Shown here: in pieces, positions 1 to 10,835 of the stretch
Layout: the number at the start of each line of letters is the position of its first letter
How positions within the stretch are numbered: position 1 is the first letter of the stretch
Origin: Hermatobates lingyangjiaoensis
Lineage: Eukaryota > Arthropoda > Insecta > Hemiptera > Hermatobatidae
Reading direction: 5' to 3'
Assembly: GCA_026182355.1 (NCBI GenBank)
Contig: JAPFBL010000255.1
Coordinates: 3,596,001 to 3,660,000 of the forward strand
DNA: 64,000 nucleotides
The notes under the pieces: generated by a model
Told to the model about the DNA's origin: nothing
Seen by the model: the letters and a program-made list of their open reading frames with translations, nothing else
Database searches by the model: none
Program-made: the position numbers and the translations under genes

Positions 1-598
1 GGTAATGTGTTCATCTGATGTTCCAGGTGGTGTATCAACAATTAAGAAGTCTCTTTCATCCCAGTATACATCTCTTATAAACTGCTTTATTAGCTCTGAA
101 ATCATAAAATAAAGTTTAATCCAGAAATAAAAGTGAACACACAATATTCTATTATTCTAAAAAGGTATACTTAGTAAACTTAGTAAGCTCTCACTTATTT
201 CTACCTGTTTTCTTTGGTCCCCTCCAAACAATGCTGTCATTTTTGCTTTTCAGTAAAAATGCTACTGACATTATGGCTAATTTCTGACTATCATCGGAGT
301 AAACTGGAACCCAACCTTCTGAGGATTGATGTACAGATGAGTCCTCAACATTTAAGAGATGCGGGACACTTGGACCACATAAGTCAACATCTAAAAGACC
401 TACCTAAAAAGATAATATTTATTACTGTAAATTGTAAACATGCAAACCAACTTTTTTTCTTTTTAGTAAAATGCTCACTCGGAAACCCAATTCCGACAGT
501 CGCAAAGCCAATTGTGTACTTAAAGTTGATTTTCCCACACCTCCCTTTCCAGATAAAACTAAAATTATTTTCTTTACGTCCTTTATTGAACTGACCAT
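1..598 (-). CDS. NUBP2: NUBP2 (cytosolic Fe-S cluster assembly factor), 5' part of gene, three exons, runs off the window
   Basis: Minus-strand exons read from the sequence: exon 1 598-479 (40 codons from the ATG at 598-596), exon 2 403-205 and exon 3 95-1 (open at the window edge). Splice sites are CGA|GTGAGC, TTTTTAG|GTA, ACAG|GTAGAA and TTTCAG|AGC, and the phases agree (0, then 1). Exon 1 carries the deviant Walker A P-loop [11 protein letters not shown]. Exon 2 carries [15 protein letters not shown] and ends WRGPKKT. Exon 3 carries [11 protein letters not shown] and the switch motif [10 protein letters not shown]. The order and wording are those of the Mrp/NBP35 P-loop ATPases, closest to NUBP2/Cfd1, whose short N-terminus lacks the four-Cys cluster of NUBP1. 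With NUBP1 it forms the scaffold that assembles 4Fe-4S clusters for cytosolic and nuclear proteins. The C-terminal CXXC region lies outside the window. The family assignment is firm; the choice of NUBP2 over NUBP1 rests on the short N-terminus. Confidence 0.93.
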
Positions 599-780
599 TG
601 TAAATCTGTATGTAAAGTAAACCGCAATTCACGTTAACAATGGTGAAACCACACTATATCCTACCGTGATGTCAGTTATCATGTTTATAACAGTATTGTT
701 ACCTCCGACAACTGATAAGTCCAGGATGTAGTTTAATATGTGATGTGTGTGGCCTTAGTCCACATTTGAAGGAAAAATTC
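599..780. promoter_or_regulatory. Shared promoter/5'UTR region between divergent NUBP2 and SLC35B3
   Basis: Only 182 bp separate the NUBP2 start codon (minus) from the SLC35B3 start codon (plus), so both promoters and 5'UTRs must lie here or overlap the first exons, unless untranslated 5' exons lie elsewhere. I see no convincing TATA box in an obvious position. The SLC35B3 frame is open upstream to 691 but has no ATG before 781. Confidence 0.6.
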
Positions 781-3700
781 ATGGAAACACGAGTATTAAT
801 ATCTGATAAGAATAGCACTTATGATTCAAACAAAACCCAAAAACCTATTAAAGTAGAAGTATTGTATTTTGACATAAGTCATTTCAGTTCAAGATCTCAG
901 TTTATTGTTTGCACTTTGGCTGTTTTTATTTTGTATTTATTGTACGGGTATATCCAGGTTAATATTAGTGTATAGTATTATAAACACCTATTTAAGTATT
1001 TGTGGATAAATTTTTAAATTAATTACTTTGTATATTTCTTTGTTATAGGAGTTAATTTTTACCGTGGAAGGCTTTAAACCACATGGATGGTACCTTACTT
1101 TAATTCAATTTGCATTCTATAGTATTTTTGGAATCGTAGAGTCGTGGTTTAAAAAAAATGAAAGAAAGTAAGTGTTTTTTTTCTTTTTGAGTTCACATGA
1201 CTACTTAATAGTAAAGATATGTTTCCAGTTATTGAAAGTTAGTGATTTAAACTTATTAAATAATAGTAAGAAGTATGCTTGATTTTGTATTATTTGGAGT
1301 TTAATATGTTTTATATTAGATTAAAATGTCGATATTATAAGAAAAAATAAATTTTTTTTACTTGGTTCACTAGTATCCTAGTTTTTATGACTATGTTTTT
1401 GTAACTAAAATTATATATTGGTCATAATTATGAATAAAAAATCAAAAAGTAGATAACAATAATATTATTCATAAGAATAATGTAAAGAGTGGTTTATGTA
1501 TTATGCTACTTTTTATTTTAGGATTCCCTTGGGTGTTTACTGTTTTCTTGCAGTACTTACCCTTGGTACTATGGGGTTTTCAAATTCTTCGCTTTCCTAC
1601 CTGAACTACCCTACACAGGTAACTTTTTTACAGATAATTACTTTTGAATATTTGTCACTGTAAGTATACTAATTAGTCATTTGTATTTTTTATTTGATTA
1701 TCTTTAGACCTACATTTGTGAGAGTTATATGTGGATTCTAGACTAGTATTTCTAATCGTTGTTGTTAATTTTACGTACTTAGTTAATGTAAAAGAAAGAA
1801 AGGAAGAATTGTTTCCTTGATACTCTGGCGTGGAACATGTTCATTTTAGTCCAATAATAATTTACACATTTGTGTACATAATTTTAGTCCACTTGGATGC
1901 GTATTTATGAGCTCTACTTATGTTGGTTAACTGCTTTATATCCTCAGTTGTTCTACGGTGAGAGGCCTTGATAGAGGTGAAGGTTTAAGTTTGTTTGAGG
2001 ATTGATGCTGGCAGGTAGAGAAGTAAGAGCTCTTATCCAGTTCTGCCAACCATATTGAGTGTTAGTAATTCCTACTGTTTTCAAATACGTTAACAGAAAT
2101 TAAGTTGGTTGGGTATGATAGAAAAAGGGAATGAAAAGGTGTTGGAGTAAAAGTTTGTCTTGCAAACGCAGAAGTAAAAAAAGTGAAGTTTCTTCTGCTG
2201 TCTTGTCAGGATACACGGAGAAGTCCCAGTCCCTACTTTTGTATAAATAAATGAAAAAAATCCTCAGGTTTTTAAAACAATCAAAAAGGATTAATTTTGA
2301 CTTCCGATTGAATTTGAAAGCTTATGAGGAAGATACAAGCCTTTAAGTGAGTATGAGTTGAGGGATTTTTTTACAAAATTACATAACAAAAAGGGGTGCT
2401 ATGGTTTATTTTATGATTTTACAAAATGTTTGTTAACGCTAAATATCTAATTAGAAAACAATGAAATTTTAACATAAAATTGGTAATTTATAAAAAAAAT
2501 TCTGATTACTGCAAAGTTATAAAAACTGAAAATTTATCCTGGAATAATGCTGGATCACATGCTGTATTTGTCGGATTTGTGTACATTACTTAAATTAAAT
2601 TAGAAATTTTATGAATGAATCGAGTGACATAGTATTGTTATTTTAAGGTTTAATAAAAATTGTTTTAATTTTCTAATGAGTTAACATGAATATAACAGTA
2701 ATATTATTCTGAAATGTAAAAAAATCAACTACAATAAACATATATTTTCGAAAACTTTTCATTGTAAGATGGTTGGTTGCTTATCAGTGTTTTAATCAAA
2801 TTACATCCTTCAATTGTACTTATCAGTGTTGCCCTTGAACAAAACTTAATGTCAATTACATAGTTCTTGGTGTCTTTATTGGCGTTGGGTTTTGGTGTGT
2901 TCATTGTCATTAGATCGTATTGAAGTAATGTTATTATTATTTATTATAATTTAATGAAGTAACTATTTTTGTTATAAACATTAACAAAATTCAAACATTT
3001 TCTGATACCCCTGTTTTCCCAGGAGAGTTGATTTTATCTTTTCCAAACTGTTAGGTTATGTTGTTAAACATTATCCAACAATATTTGAAGGACACCGATT
3101 TTTATTAACTCGTGTATTTATCATTTAGAAAAATTGGTTGTTGATTGAGTAATCACTTTATTTTCAACAATTACTTGTTAATAATTGCAATTGGTATCAT
3201 TACAATCTTATCAGATTTATTGTAACGATTTAGTTTATAACTGATTTTTTTAAATGTGAAAAACTCATATAATAACCATAATAAAGAAACGTAATGCTTC
3301 TTAGGGAAATGAAGAAGATATGACGCCATGGTTGCTAAAGGACTCAAAAATAACCTGCATGTAATAGTTCAGTTGATAGCATTCAGAATTCAGAATGGAA
3401 ATATTGCAGAGAGCAGTTAGTTACTGAAATTATAGTGGGACAAGAGATTTGAAATAATATAGATTCTATTAAAAAAAGTCACAGATCTTCTCACCACTCA
3501 CATAGTTTATCACTAATTTTGTTTCCATACTTGAATCTGATTAATAAACATTATATTATTCATATATGTTATTCTACGTATTTTTATATTGAAGCCATTA
3601 GAATTTAAAATTCAGTTAAATTAAAATGTCATATCTTAAAATCTTTATTATTTCTTATACAGCATTACTCGGAAGAATTACTTGAGTTTAGTTTAGGGCT

Positions 3701-6700
3701 ACTGTTTTGACTAGTAAATGAGTAACATAAATTACATTACGTTACTCCATACAGATGTCGTATGATATAAGTTCATGTTAAACCCAAGAATGTGTCCTGA
3801 CTTAAGAAAATGCATTATTGCCTTGAATAAGTTCGAAACTTCAGTTTCATTTCTTACATTTATTGTACAAGTTGTATTGTATATCATTGTTGCATTACTA
3901 TATTTAATTATATTTTTTTTTCCATTAGTGATTTCTTATAAGATTAACATACAAGTTTGAGTTTATCCTTACAATCAAACAGTCTGTAACAATATAAAAA
4001 AAAATTTAGGTTTTTCTCATGGAATTCAAATACTTTGTTATGTGTATAACGTTTTGTTTTTTTAAAGGTTATTTTTAAATGCTGTAAGTTGATACCTGTC
4101 ATGATAGGGTCAGTCTTAATTTTGAAAAAGCGTTATGGATTGTTGGACGTGAGTGCTGCCGTTAGTATGTGCATTGGATTGTCTGTATTCACATTAGCTG
4201 ATAGTAGACTGTCTCCTAACTTCAATCCAGTTGGTAATTCAATTTTTTAATTTGTTGTTAGAATTGAAGTAATTTTAATTGTAAGAAATATCAATTCTCC
4301 TTCTTTTTGGATTAATTAGTTTGAAACTTTGGGAGACATAAACATTAAGTAGCCAAATTTTTTAGTTGTCGTCTAAAAAAAACAGATTAACATTAAAACA
4401 ACCCGCTAAAGATTTTCAACGTAGATTTGATTTTCATTGAAATTGGTTTAACGAAATGGCTGTTTTTTCTTCATTTGAAAATATGAAAAGCAGTTACTAA
4501 AACCTATTTATTTTAATTTTTTATTGTACATTTTTTCGTAAATGTTTATTTTGATGTCATTTATATGACATCTACAATTACGGCATCATTATGTAAGTTC
4601 TAAATTTTCATTTGTTTTAATTACTGTTTAGTTTTTATATTGAACTGTTTATTTTTGGTAGGAAAATCATTTTTAAAGTAATATTTCATTATTAGTTTAA
4701 GAATTAGATTTGAATATTATGTATCAACTATATAGGTTGTATATAGTATGCTGTCTTTGGTGGTGGGTGATTTGAATTGTTTGAATTTAGAGAACATATA
4801 TATGCAATAGATTAAGAATTGATGATATTATATAAATGCAGAAATGGCATGGTAAAACATATTTGACTCTGCGATCAAAGAAATCACTACTAAATCAATG
4901 GAAAATGAGGAAATCCTGAGGCTTTTCGCTCAAAATTAAATGTCGCTATAGTTTTAAGCTATTTCGCTATACAATTTCACTTAAAAATTCATTTATAGAA
5001 TTACATTCAAGAAGAGTACATTTGATTAGCCCTACCAAGGTGCGTATTCCCAATCGCTGAAAAACCCAAAAATAACTTTTTGGAAAAAACAATATTGATG
5101 TACACTGTAGAGGATTTTTTTTCTCATCCAGTAAGCCTGCATGGGGCGTGTATACTTACAATGCTGTCCCTCACATTTATCACGAACCGAAATAATATAT
5201 TTTATTAAGTAATTGAATTTATATCACAATTTAATTTAAAAAATGTAACATCAAAGAAGAGTTAAATAAGCTTTAGCTAAGACTTTTAAACGATTAATTT
5301 TATTTTCTAACATTAAAATAAATATAACATAAATAGTTATAATGACTTCTTTTATCGTATTCTTCTATTATTAGTCCAACTTAAAAATTGAATAACAACC
5401 TTATAACTTATGCATCATCTAAATTTATATTATTCACTAATTTCTGAAAGGATTGATGGTGTTTTTGTACATTTCAGTTTGTTTTTCAGGCCAGACACCA
5501 CTAGAGGTGTGTCTAGTGGTCGGTACCTCTCTAACAGGGTCCACTCTTATTCCTTTCAATAATTTGCGCTCATACAGGTCCCATGTTTGATAGTCAGGTC
5601 CACAAGAGCAAGTATAGTTTTCTGAAATTTTAAAACGACACAGATACTCATTATAGTTTCTATGTTTACTGAACATGTGTGGCATCTTCACATCGGCTTT
5701 GAGACGTGGTTACACAGAGGAAAAGGACTCTTTTCTTTGGACCCGTCTGGGAATAATTTCACCCTTTCAGACTCTCCTCAGCAGTAGTTGTCCAGATGTA
5801 ACTAAATGGGACCATCCGGTATTCTGTTTTTAAAGAATCATCCGTGACTACTTCTTTGTGTCAGTTGTCTTTTCCGCTACTCTCGTCGAATTTATGTCCT
5901 GATCATACAAATGTTTTTATCTGGTAGGTGACTACTGTCGCCTGATAGCTACACAGTTTACTATATATATATTGTTAAAGTATCGACCGTGGAATAGAAA
6001 CAAAACTAAAGTTTATCGGGACTAGGTCAGTTCTTCAGGTTCAAATTAAACTCTCATTGCCAATGTTATGGCAATTATTAGTAATAATGTACCAATTATT
6101 ACCAAATTAATACCAACAAATAATTTTGTATACCAATAATTTGGTATTAATTATTATTTATTGGTAAATATACCAATTATTTTACAAAGAAAATTAGTAA
6201 TTGTAATTGCAAATTATTGTAAAATAATTTGTAATGTAATACTTAGTTTTTCTGTTTCAAAATTTATACTTCTGCCTATGAAAAAGGTTTTAAATAAAAA
6301 CCGAAACGTTGGCAATGAGAGTTTGATTTTTTATCCTGGAAAATTGACCGAACCCCGATTAGAGTAACAATATATATAATTAATACATAATACACATATA
6401 TATAACAATATATATATAATATAATATATATAAATATTATAACTAATATATTAATAATAAGCAATTACATGAACTCAAAATTTGTGGGAAAATAGTATTT
6501 GAATATAAAATATACATTGAAATAAAGATATATATTTATACAAACAAATATTTTTTTGTCCGCATTCAGATTTTACATTACAATAGATGATAATAATAAC
6601 CAATAGTATTGGTCTCCAATTATTCGCATTGATTACATTGATTGTGGTTCACTGGTGGGCTCGCAGTGAAATATATGGTGACTATTTCTTTTTATAAATA

Positions 6701-9700
6701 AAGGGGAATTAATTTGTACAAATATTGCTTTATTTGTTTAAATATATATTTTATATGGAAATACAATTTTTGCACAAATTTTGAGACAATAACCCTCAAA
6801 TAAGATTAGATTATATCTGTCCAAAGACAGATTAGAATAACCGAATGTTTTTTTTAAGCAAGTGAATTAAATTAAATAACAATTGACTATTTCTGATTAG
6901 GTTTAAGAAGTACCTAACCTACTTATATAGTGCAATATATTTACAAAGTGACCTACTATTGTATAGTAAGTAATGTCCCTTTACTGAAGGGACAAGAAAG
7001 AAACTTGACTGAATTCAATTAAATGTTTAGTATAATAAATTAAATATAATTAAAACAGGTTCAGAGATTACCGTCTGCTATCAGTGATTGTCAATGCTAA
7101 TTGACGCAGACATCAGCCTGTCACAGATCACTGGCTTAAGAGTGCATTGACCTTGCTGTGTCATTCTCTTCCGACAAGATTACGCCTCAAGTTCTTTAAA
7201 TTGGTTCCAGTAGACTCCTAGGTTTTTCAGTCATTAAAATGAGATTAACCTTTTAAACAGAATTCTTTTGTTTTCCATTGAAATTTTTTTTTATTTGTAA
7301 TAAACTATGAAAAGATTTAAAAAAATAAAATTATTTTCTTAAAAAAATGTACAGTTTATTTTAGGCCTATGCATAGTAACAATTAAGTTCTATCTTTTAA
7401 GGATGAATACATTATGAATTAGTTTTTAACTATGCTTTAATTGCTTTATAAAGATATTAATTTTTGAAATTGATGAATTGTTTAATATGTGTTTGATTAG
7501 TGTCGTAATTAAAGATATAATTTCAATATGAATACTTGATATATAACTACAGTCTTTAATATGTTTCATAAAATATTTTTTTGAAACTTGTTACGTTGAA
7601 AGATTTATATATATATTATATATATATAGTAGTATATTAAAGTATATATATATATAAACACATGATTCATAAAACACATAAACACATGAAATAAAATCAA
7701 TGATCAAACCACAATATGAAATGGGGAAAAAATACTAAGATCTTTCAACCGTAATAAGTGGTCTTCGTCAGAGGGTTTTTCACTCTGACGAAGACCACTT
7801 GTTACGGTTGAAAGATCTTAGTATCCCCCCCAATTTCATTTATATTTATATATATATATACAGTTACGATGATATATCATTTGTATGTGTTAATATATTA
7901 ACTTTTTTTTTGTTTTGTTACAGGGGTTCTAATGATTTCCTGTGCTCTTCTCTGTGATGCACTAATCGGAAACGTCCAAGAGAAATATATAAAAAGTCAT
8001 GGGGCTTCATGCCATGAAGTTGTTCTTTATTCTTATTCGATTGGATTTGTATATCTCTTAGTAATTCTTCTTGGCACCGGTCATTTAGCTAGGTCAATTA
8101 CTTACAGTTTTCAGGTAATTTTTATTTCCGTTGTGTATTCTATAGAAATATAATTTATTCTGTTTCTTTATTCTATACTTTTATGATCTATTCTATATTC
8201 TAATGGAAGACCATTTATTCATTATTTAAATATTTATAAATTGATGCAGTTGAAATTTCTGAAACTCTGGCACGATCTGATAATCGACTTTAGTTTCTCA
8301 AGAAACTTAAGTTTTTTTTAAAGGTATAACTAAAGTATTGTTTAGTTTGAAGCACTAAAGTCGTTTATTTACCCTCATCTTGAATATGGAGTTCTCAAGT
8401 TAAAGAGTGCGACCATTACAATGTTATATTAAGTTATGAACAGTTTGGCTATTTTACAAAAATATTTGTTTGTTGTTTATATATTTGAACAACCTTTCAT
8501 CATAATTTAAATCGATTCAACTATTTAATTCGAAGCCCGCACAGATTTTGTCACATGTTTTGAATTTTTATTTCATAATTCTTTATTGAGTTTTTCTATT
8601 TTATTTTCAAGAATAAATAAGTGATTGTTGCAATAGACGAATGTTATTTTCTTTGCAGGTTCCTTTTGTTTACTGGTATATAACTGTTTTCTCTCTGACG
8701 GGATACTTGGGCATGCAAGTGGTTCTTACGCTGGTTAGTTTGTTCGGAGCTCTCGTTGCTGTGACGGTAACCACTTGCCGGAAGGCCATTTCCATCATAG
8801 TATCCTTTACTCTCTTCTACAAACCATTCACCATGCAGTAAGTCAACACTATACATCACTAAGTAGCACCTACACATTTCCTCATGAAACACTCTTTGAG
8901 TGACATCGATAAAATTTCTAAGTTCTATGCGTAACCTAAAGAACATTAACCATCGCCTAATTCGAATTCTGTTTTATAATTATATATTTATATTTCTCGA
9001 GTCCTATCACCTTTTTCTGTTATTTTTGTGATAAAATCTTAATTATAGGCAATTTGTTTGAAATTGTTTACTTTATGTTTTTTATATTAAAATGTATAAC
9101 GATAAAAGTACAGATTTATGTACTTATTTTAATTTGTATTTTTAATTTCTTAAACAAATGTAAAAATTACATAATTTATCGTAACAAAGAAACTTGAATT
9201 CATTAGTTTTATTTTTAAAAATAAAAATTTAATGTTTTACTATTTGTCCCACATATATTTAACATTATTTTCCTTTAGCGAGGGTTGGTGCAGTTTATTT
9301 TTATTTTTTATTTTTAACGCTATATTCATTTTGTACTTCAATTGGTAATGGAATTGAAAGTTAAGATATCGGTTTGTTTTCTGGGGTTTCCTCCACCAAT
9401 CTACTGAAATACTCACATCCTTTTTCCCATGGATTATATATAGTATCTACGAATGGTAGGCAATTTCCTTTTTCTGTTATATTGGGCAAAACCTCGATGA
9501 ATAAAAATAATGCCTAATAAATTAAAAATAATGAAATTTAATACGTTTAATAAAACTATATGTTTTTTAAGGTTGTGTTTGATTTTATGCGTTGACAATG
9601 AGTTGTGTTGGTGGCAGGTATGTGTGGGGAGGATTGCTGGTGGTCCTGGGTATCTACCTCAATCTGTTGTCTAAAAACAGGATGTCCATGCTTGACTTGT

Positions 9701-9816
9701 TAGACGGCTTGCGAGTCCTCAGGAAGATTAGCAGTGTAAGCCTCATTAGGAAACTTGCTTCCTTCTTCAGACATTCCTTCAGATCCAGTAGCAGATATGA
9801 GAGTATTAATGTCTAA
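781..9816 (+). CDS. SLC35B3: SLC35B3, PAPS transporter 2 (Golgi), seven coding exons, complete
   Basis: Coding exons are 781-957, 1049-1167, 1522-1618, 4068-4233, 7924-8114, 8659-8837 and 9618-9816; all junctions are GT-AG and the phases agree (0, 2, 0, 1, 0, 2). The sum is 1128 nt, giving 375 aa and a TAA stop. Family landmarks in order: YLLYGYIQELIFTVEGF, GWYLTLIQFAFYSIFG, LSYLNYPTQVIFKCCKLIPV, FTLADS, GNVQEK, VLYSYSIGFVYLL, FSLTGYLG, GALVAVTVTTCRKA and YVWGGLLVVLGIYLN. These match the nucleotide-sugar transporter family member SLC35B3, which moves 3'-phosphoadenosine 5'-phosphosulfate into the Golgi lumen for sulfation. The protein is polytopic, about ten membrane spans by family knowledge, with a basic/Ser-rich cytosolic tail. 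The ATG at 781 is the only in-frame Met after an upstream stop at 688-690, and human SLC35B3 aligns from a similar point. Introns are 91, 354, 2449, 3690, 544 and 780 nt. Confidence 0.95.
958..4067. other. Introns 1-3 of SLC35B3
   Basis: Apart from exons 2 and 3 this is AT-rich intron sequence. Short open frames at 2725-2910 (minus) and 3775-3960 (plus) have no recognisable content. I see no mobile element here. Confidence 0.7.
5437..5770 (-). mobile_element. Non-LTR retrotransposon C-terminal remnant (RNase H/zinc-knuckle tail)
   Basis: In intron 4 of SLC35B3 the minus-strand frame from 5691 reads NEYLCRFKISENYTCSCG followed by QTWDL. This resembles the Cys-containing block near the C-terminus of Jockey/R1/LOA-type LINE polymerases, commonly written YLxRFKIxxxxxCxCGxxxQT. 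The usual following HLLFECP segment is not preserved. The upstream minus sequence to about 5770 may belong to the same copy but is broken. It is a decayed fragment with no activity expected. The clade cannot be fixed from so short a piece. Confidence 0.5.
6002..6366. mobile_element. Inverted pair of PLE-type ends (GAAACGTTGG class)
   Basis: The right half (6276-6366, plus) contains a GGTTTT/AAAACC stem, then CCGAAACGTTGGCAATGAG and a tail that passes into (TA)n at about 6370. The left half (6002-6065) is a diverged reverse complement of the same tail, with CTCATTGCCAATGTT. The interior 6066-6180 is AT-rich and self-complementary around ACCAATTATT/AATAATTGGT. The same tail recurs at 19.26-19.52, 46.72-46.80 and 47.10-47.16 kb. 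The GAA-ACGU-U-GG string matches a hammerhead stem III and cleavage site, but the CUGANGA box is degenerate here. Confidence 0.6.
7604..7655. repeat. (TA)n microsatellite, interrupted
   Basis: Two TA runs (7604-7628 and 7641-7655) form the left border of the palindromic insertion that follows in SLC35B3 intron 4. Confidence 0.9.
7656..7862. mobile_element. (TA)n-bounded palindrome carrying two opposed hammerhead-ribozyme motifs
   Basis: The arms meet near 7772-7784. The left, longer arm contains the reverse complement of the 3' tail (GATCAAACCACAATATGAAA at about 7700-7720). The right arm stops at TTTCATTTATATTTATATA and enters (TA)n. Both arms contain the core CTGACGA, a stem II closed by GACC, and TTGAAAGATCTTAGT. 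This is the GATCTT class seen also at 39.7-40.2, 47.58, 48.49, 48.85-48.98 and 63.81 kb. It lies inside an intron of an expressed gene, and the plus-strand motif would be present in the SLC35B3 pre-mRNA. Confidence 0.75.
7781..7826 (+). ncRNA. Hammerhead ribozyme motif, GATCTT class
   Basis: CTGACGA at 7785-7791, one extra A, stem II GACC/GGTT, GAAA at 7810-7813, self-complementary stem III AGATCT, then U17 and AGT of stem I pairing with ACT at 7782-7784. Stem I is only three pairs here, against four in the copy at 47.58 kb. The reverse-strand partner has CTGACGA at 7771-7765. Confidence 0.6.
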
Positions 9817-10835
9817 TGCAATATTTTTTAATTTATTTCTTTGTGCTTTCGAAAAATATGTCAATTTTGTAGTATATTTATGCCTTAATTATATGTATAT
9901 ATAGAGCACAAAAGTTTTTCAGATCAACCTATATTTTATGTCAATTACATATATAAAGTGGTTTTTAAAATATATAACTTAGAAACTTTGTTCCTTGTTA
10001 ACGTATGCTGAAATCATGACATGTAAAATTAAAAAAAATGGTTACCTTAACTATAATTATTTGCGAATAGAATTTGATACTATTTATATTTATTTTAGAA
10101 AGGACAATAAGTTCAATATATACTGAATCCTGAAGAAAAGCAATTATATTCAATAATACTGTAATTGAATACTATAACTGCCACGTGTTCATATCTTGTA
10201 AATTGCAATAATTTATCTTAATCACTCATCAGCTCCATTTATTCTATGTGCTACAATAAAAAAAAAGCCCGTATTAGTCGATTACCTAGTGGAACATTAC
10301 AATACAATTTATCTTAAACATTACAAATAAATGTGTACAATTATTTTTGGGTATGAAAATTCTGATTTTCTAATAAAATGACGATGACTTCAATAGAAGA
10401 TTATTTATATTTTATTGTTTGTTTTAAGTCTTTACTGGTCTAAGGTACATTTACTACTTAATGTATTTTTTACACTACGTTTTGAAATTAAGAAATTATG
10501 ATATGCGAAAGTGTAAATAGATTAAATATGTTTAAAAAAAAAGTTTAACTTTTATTGAACTCGCTGCTCATTAGTAACCTAAATGATGGATGTTGTAATA
10601 ATAGTAAACATTAATTAAATAAAACAATTTATTAAATAAAACTACATAAAATTTGTAACATCAAATGGTTTGATTGAAAACAGTAGTACAATATATTTGG
10701 CAAATCAAGTCTTCTAAAACATCTGCACTTGATGTAGACTCAAATCATAAAAAATGGATCTTGGAAAGATTAAGGTAATACTTCAGTCTAAAAATAACTT
10801 TTTTTTAATTGGTTCATAATGAATATATAATCTTA
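9817..10835. other. Convergent 3' region between SLC35B3 and the coiled-coil gene
   Basis: This 1 kb holds the 3'UTRs of two tail-to-tail genes. Candidate poly(A) signals are AATAAA at 10255-10260 for the plus gene, and reverse-complement AATAAA at 10551-10556 and about 10628-10633 for the minus gene. No open frame or mobile element is recognised. Confidence 0.6.

Noticed and set aside
6276..6366. Complete hammerhead in the GAAACGTTGG class
   Set aside because: The upstream box reads CTATGAA or CTGTGAA instead of CUGANGA in every copy seen here, so only the stem III/cleavage half is supported.
8644..8946. 100-codon minus frame
   Set aside because: Antisense shadow of SLC35B3 exon 6.
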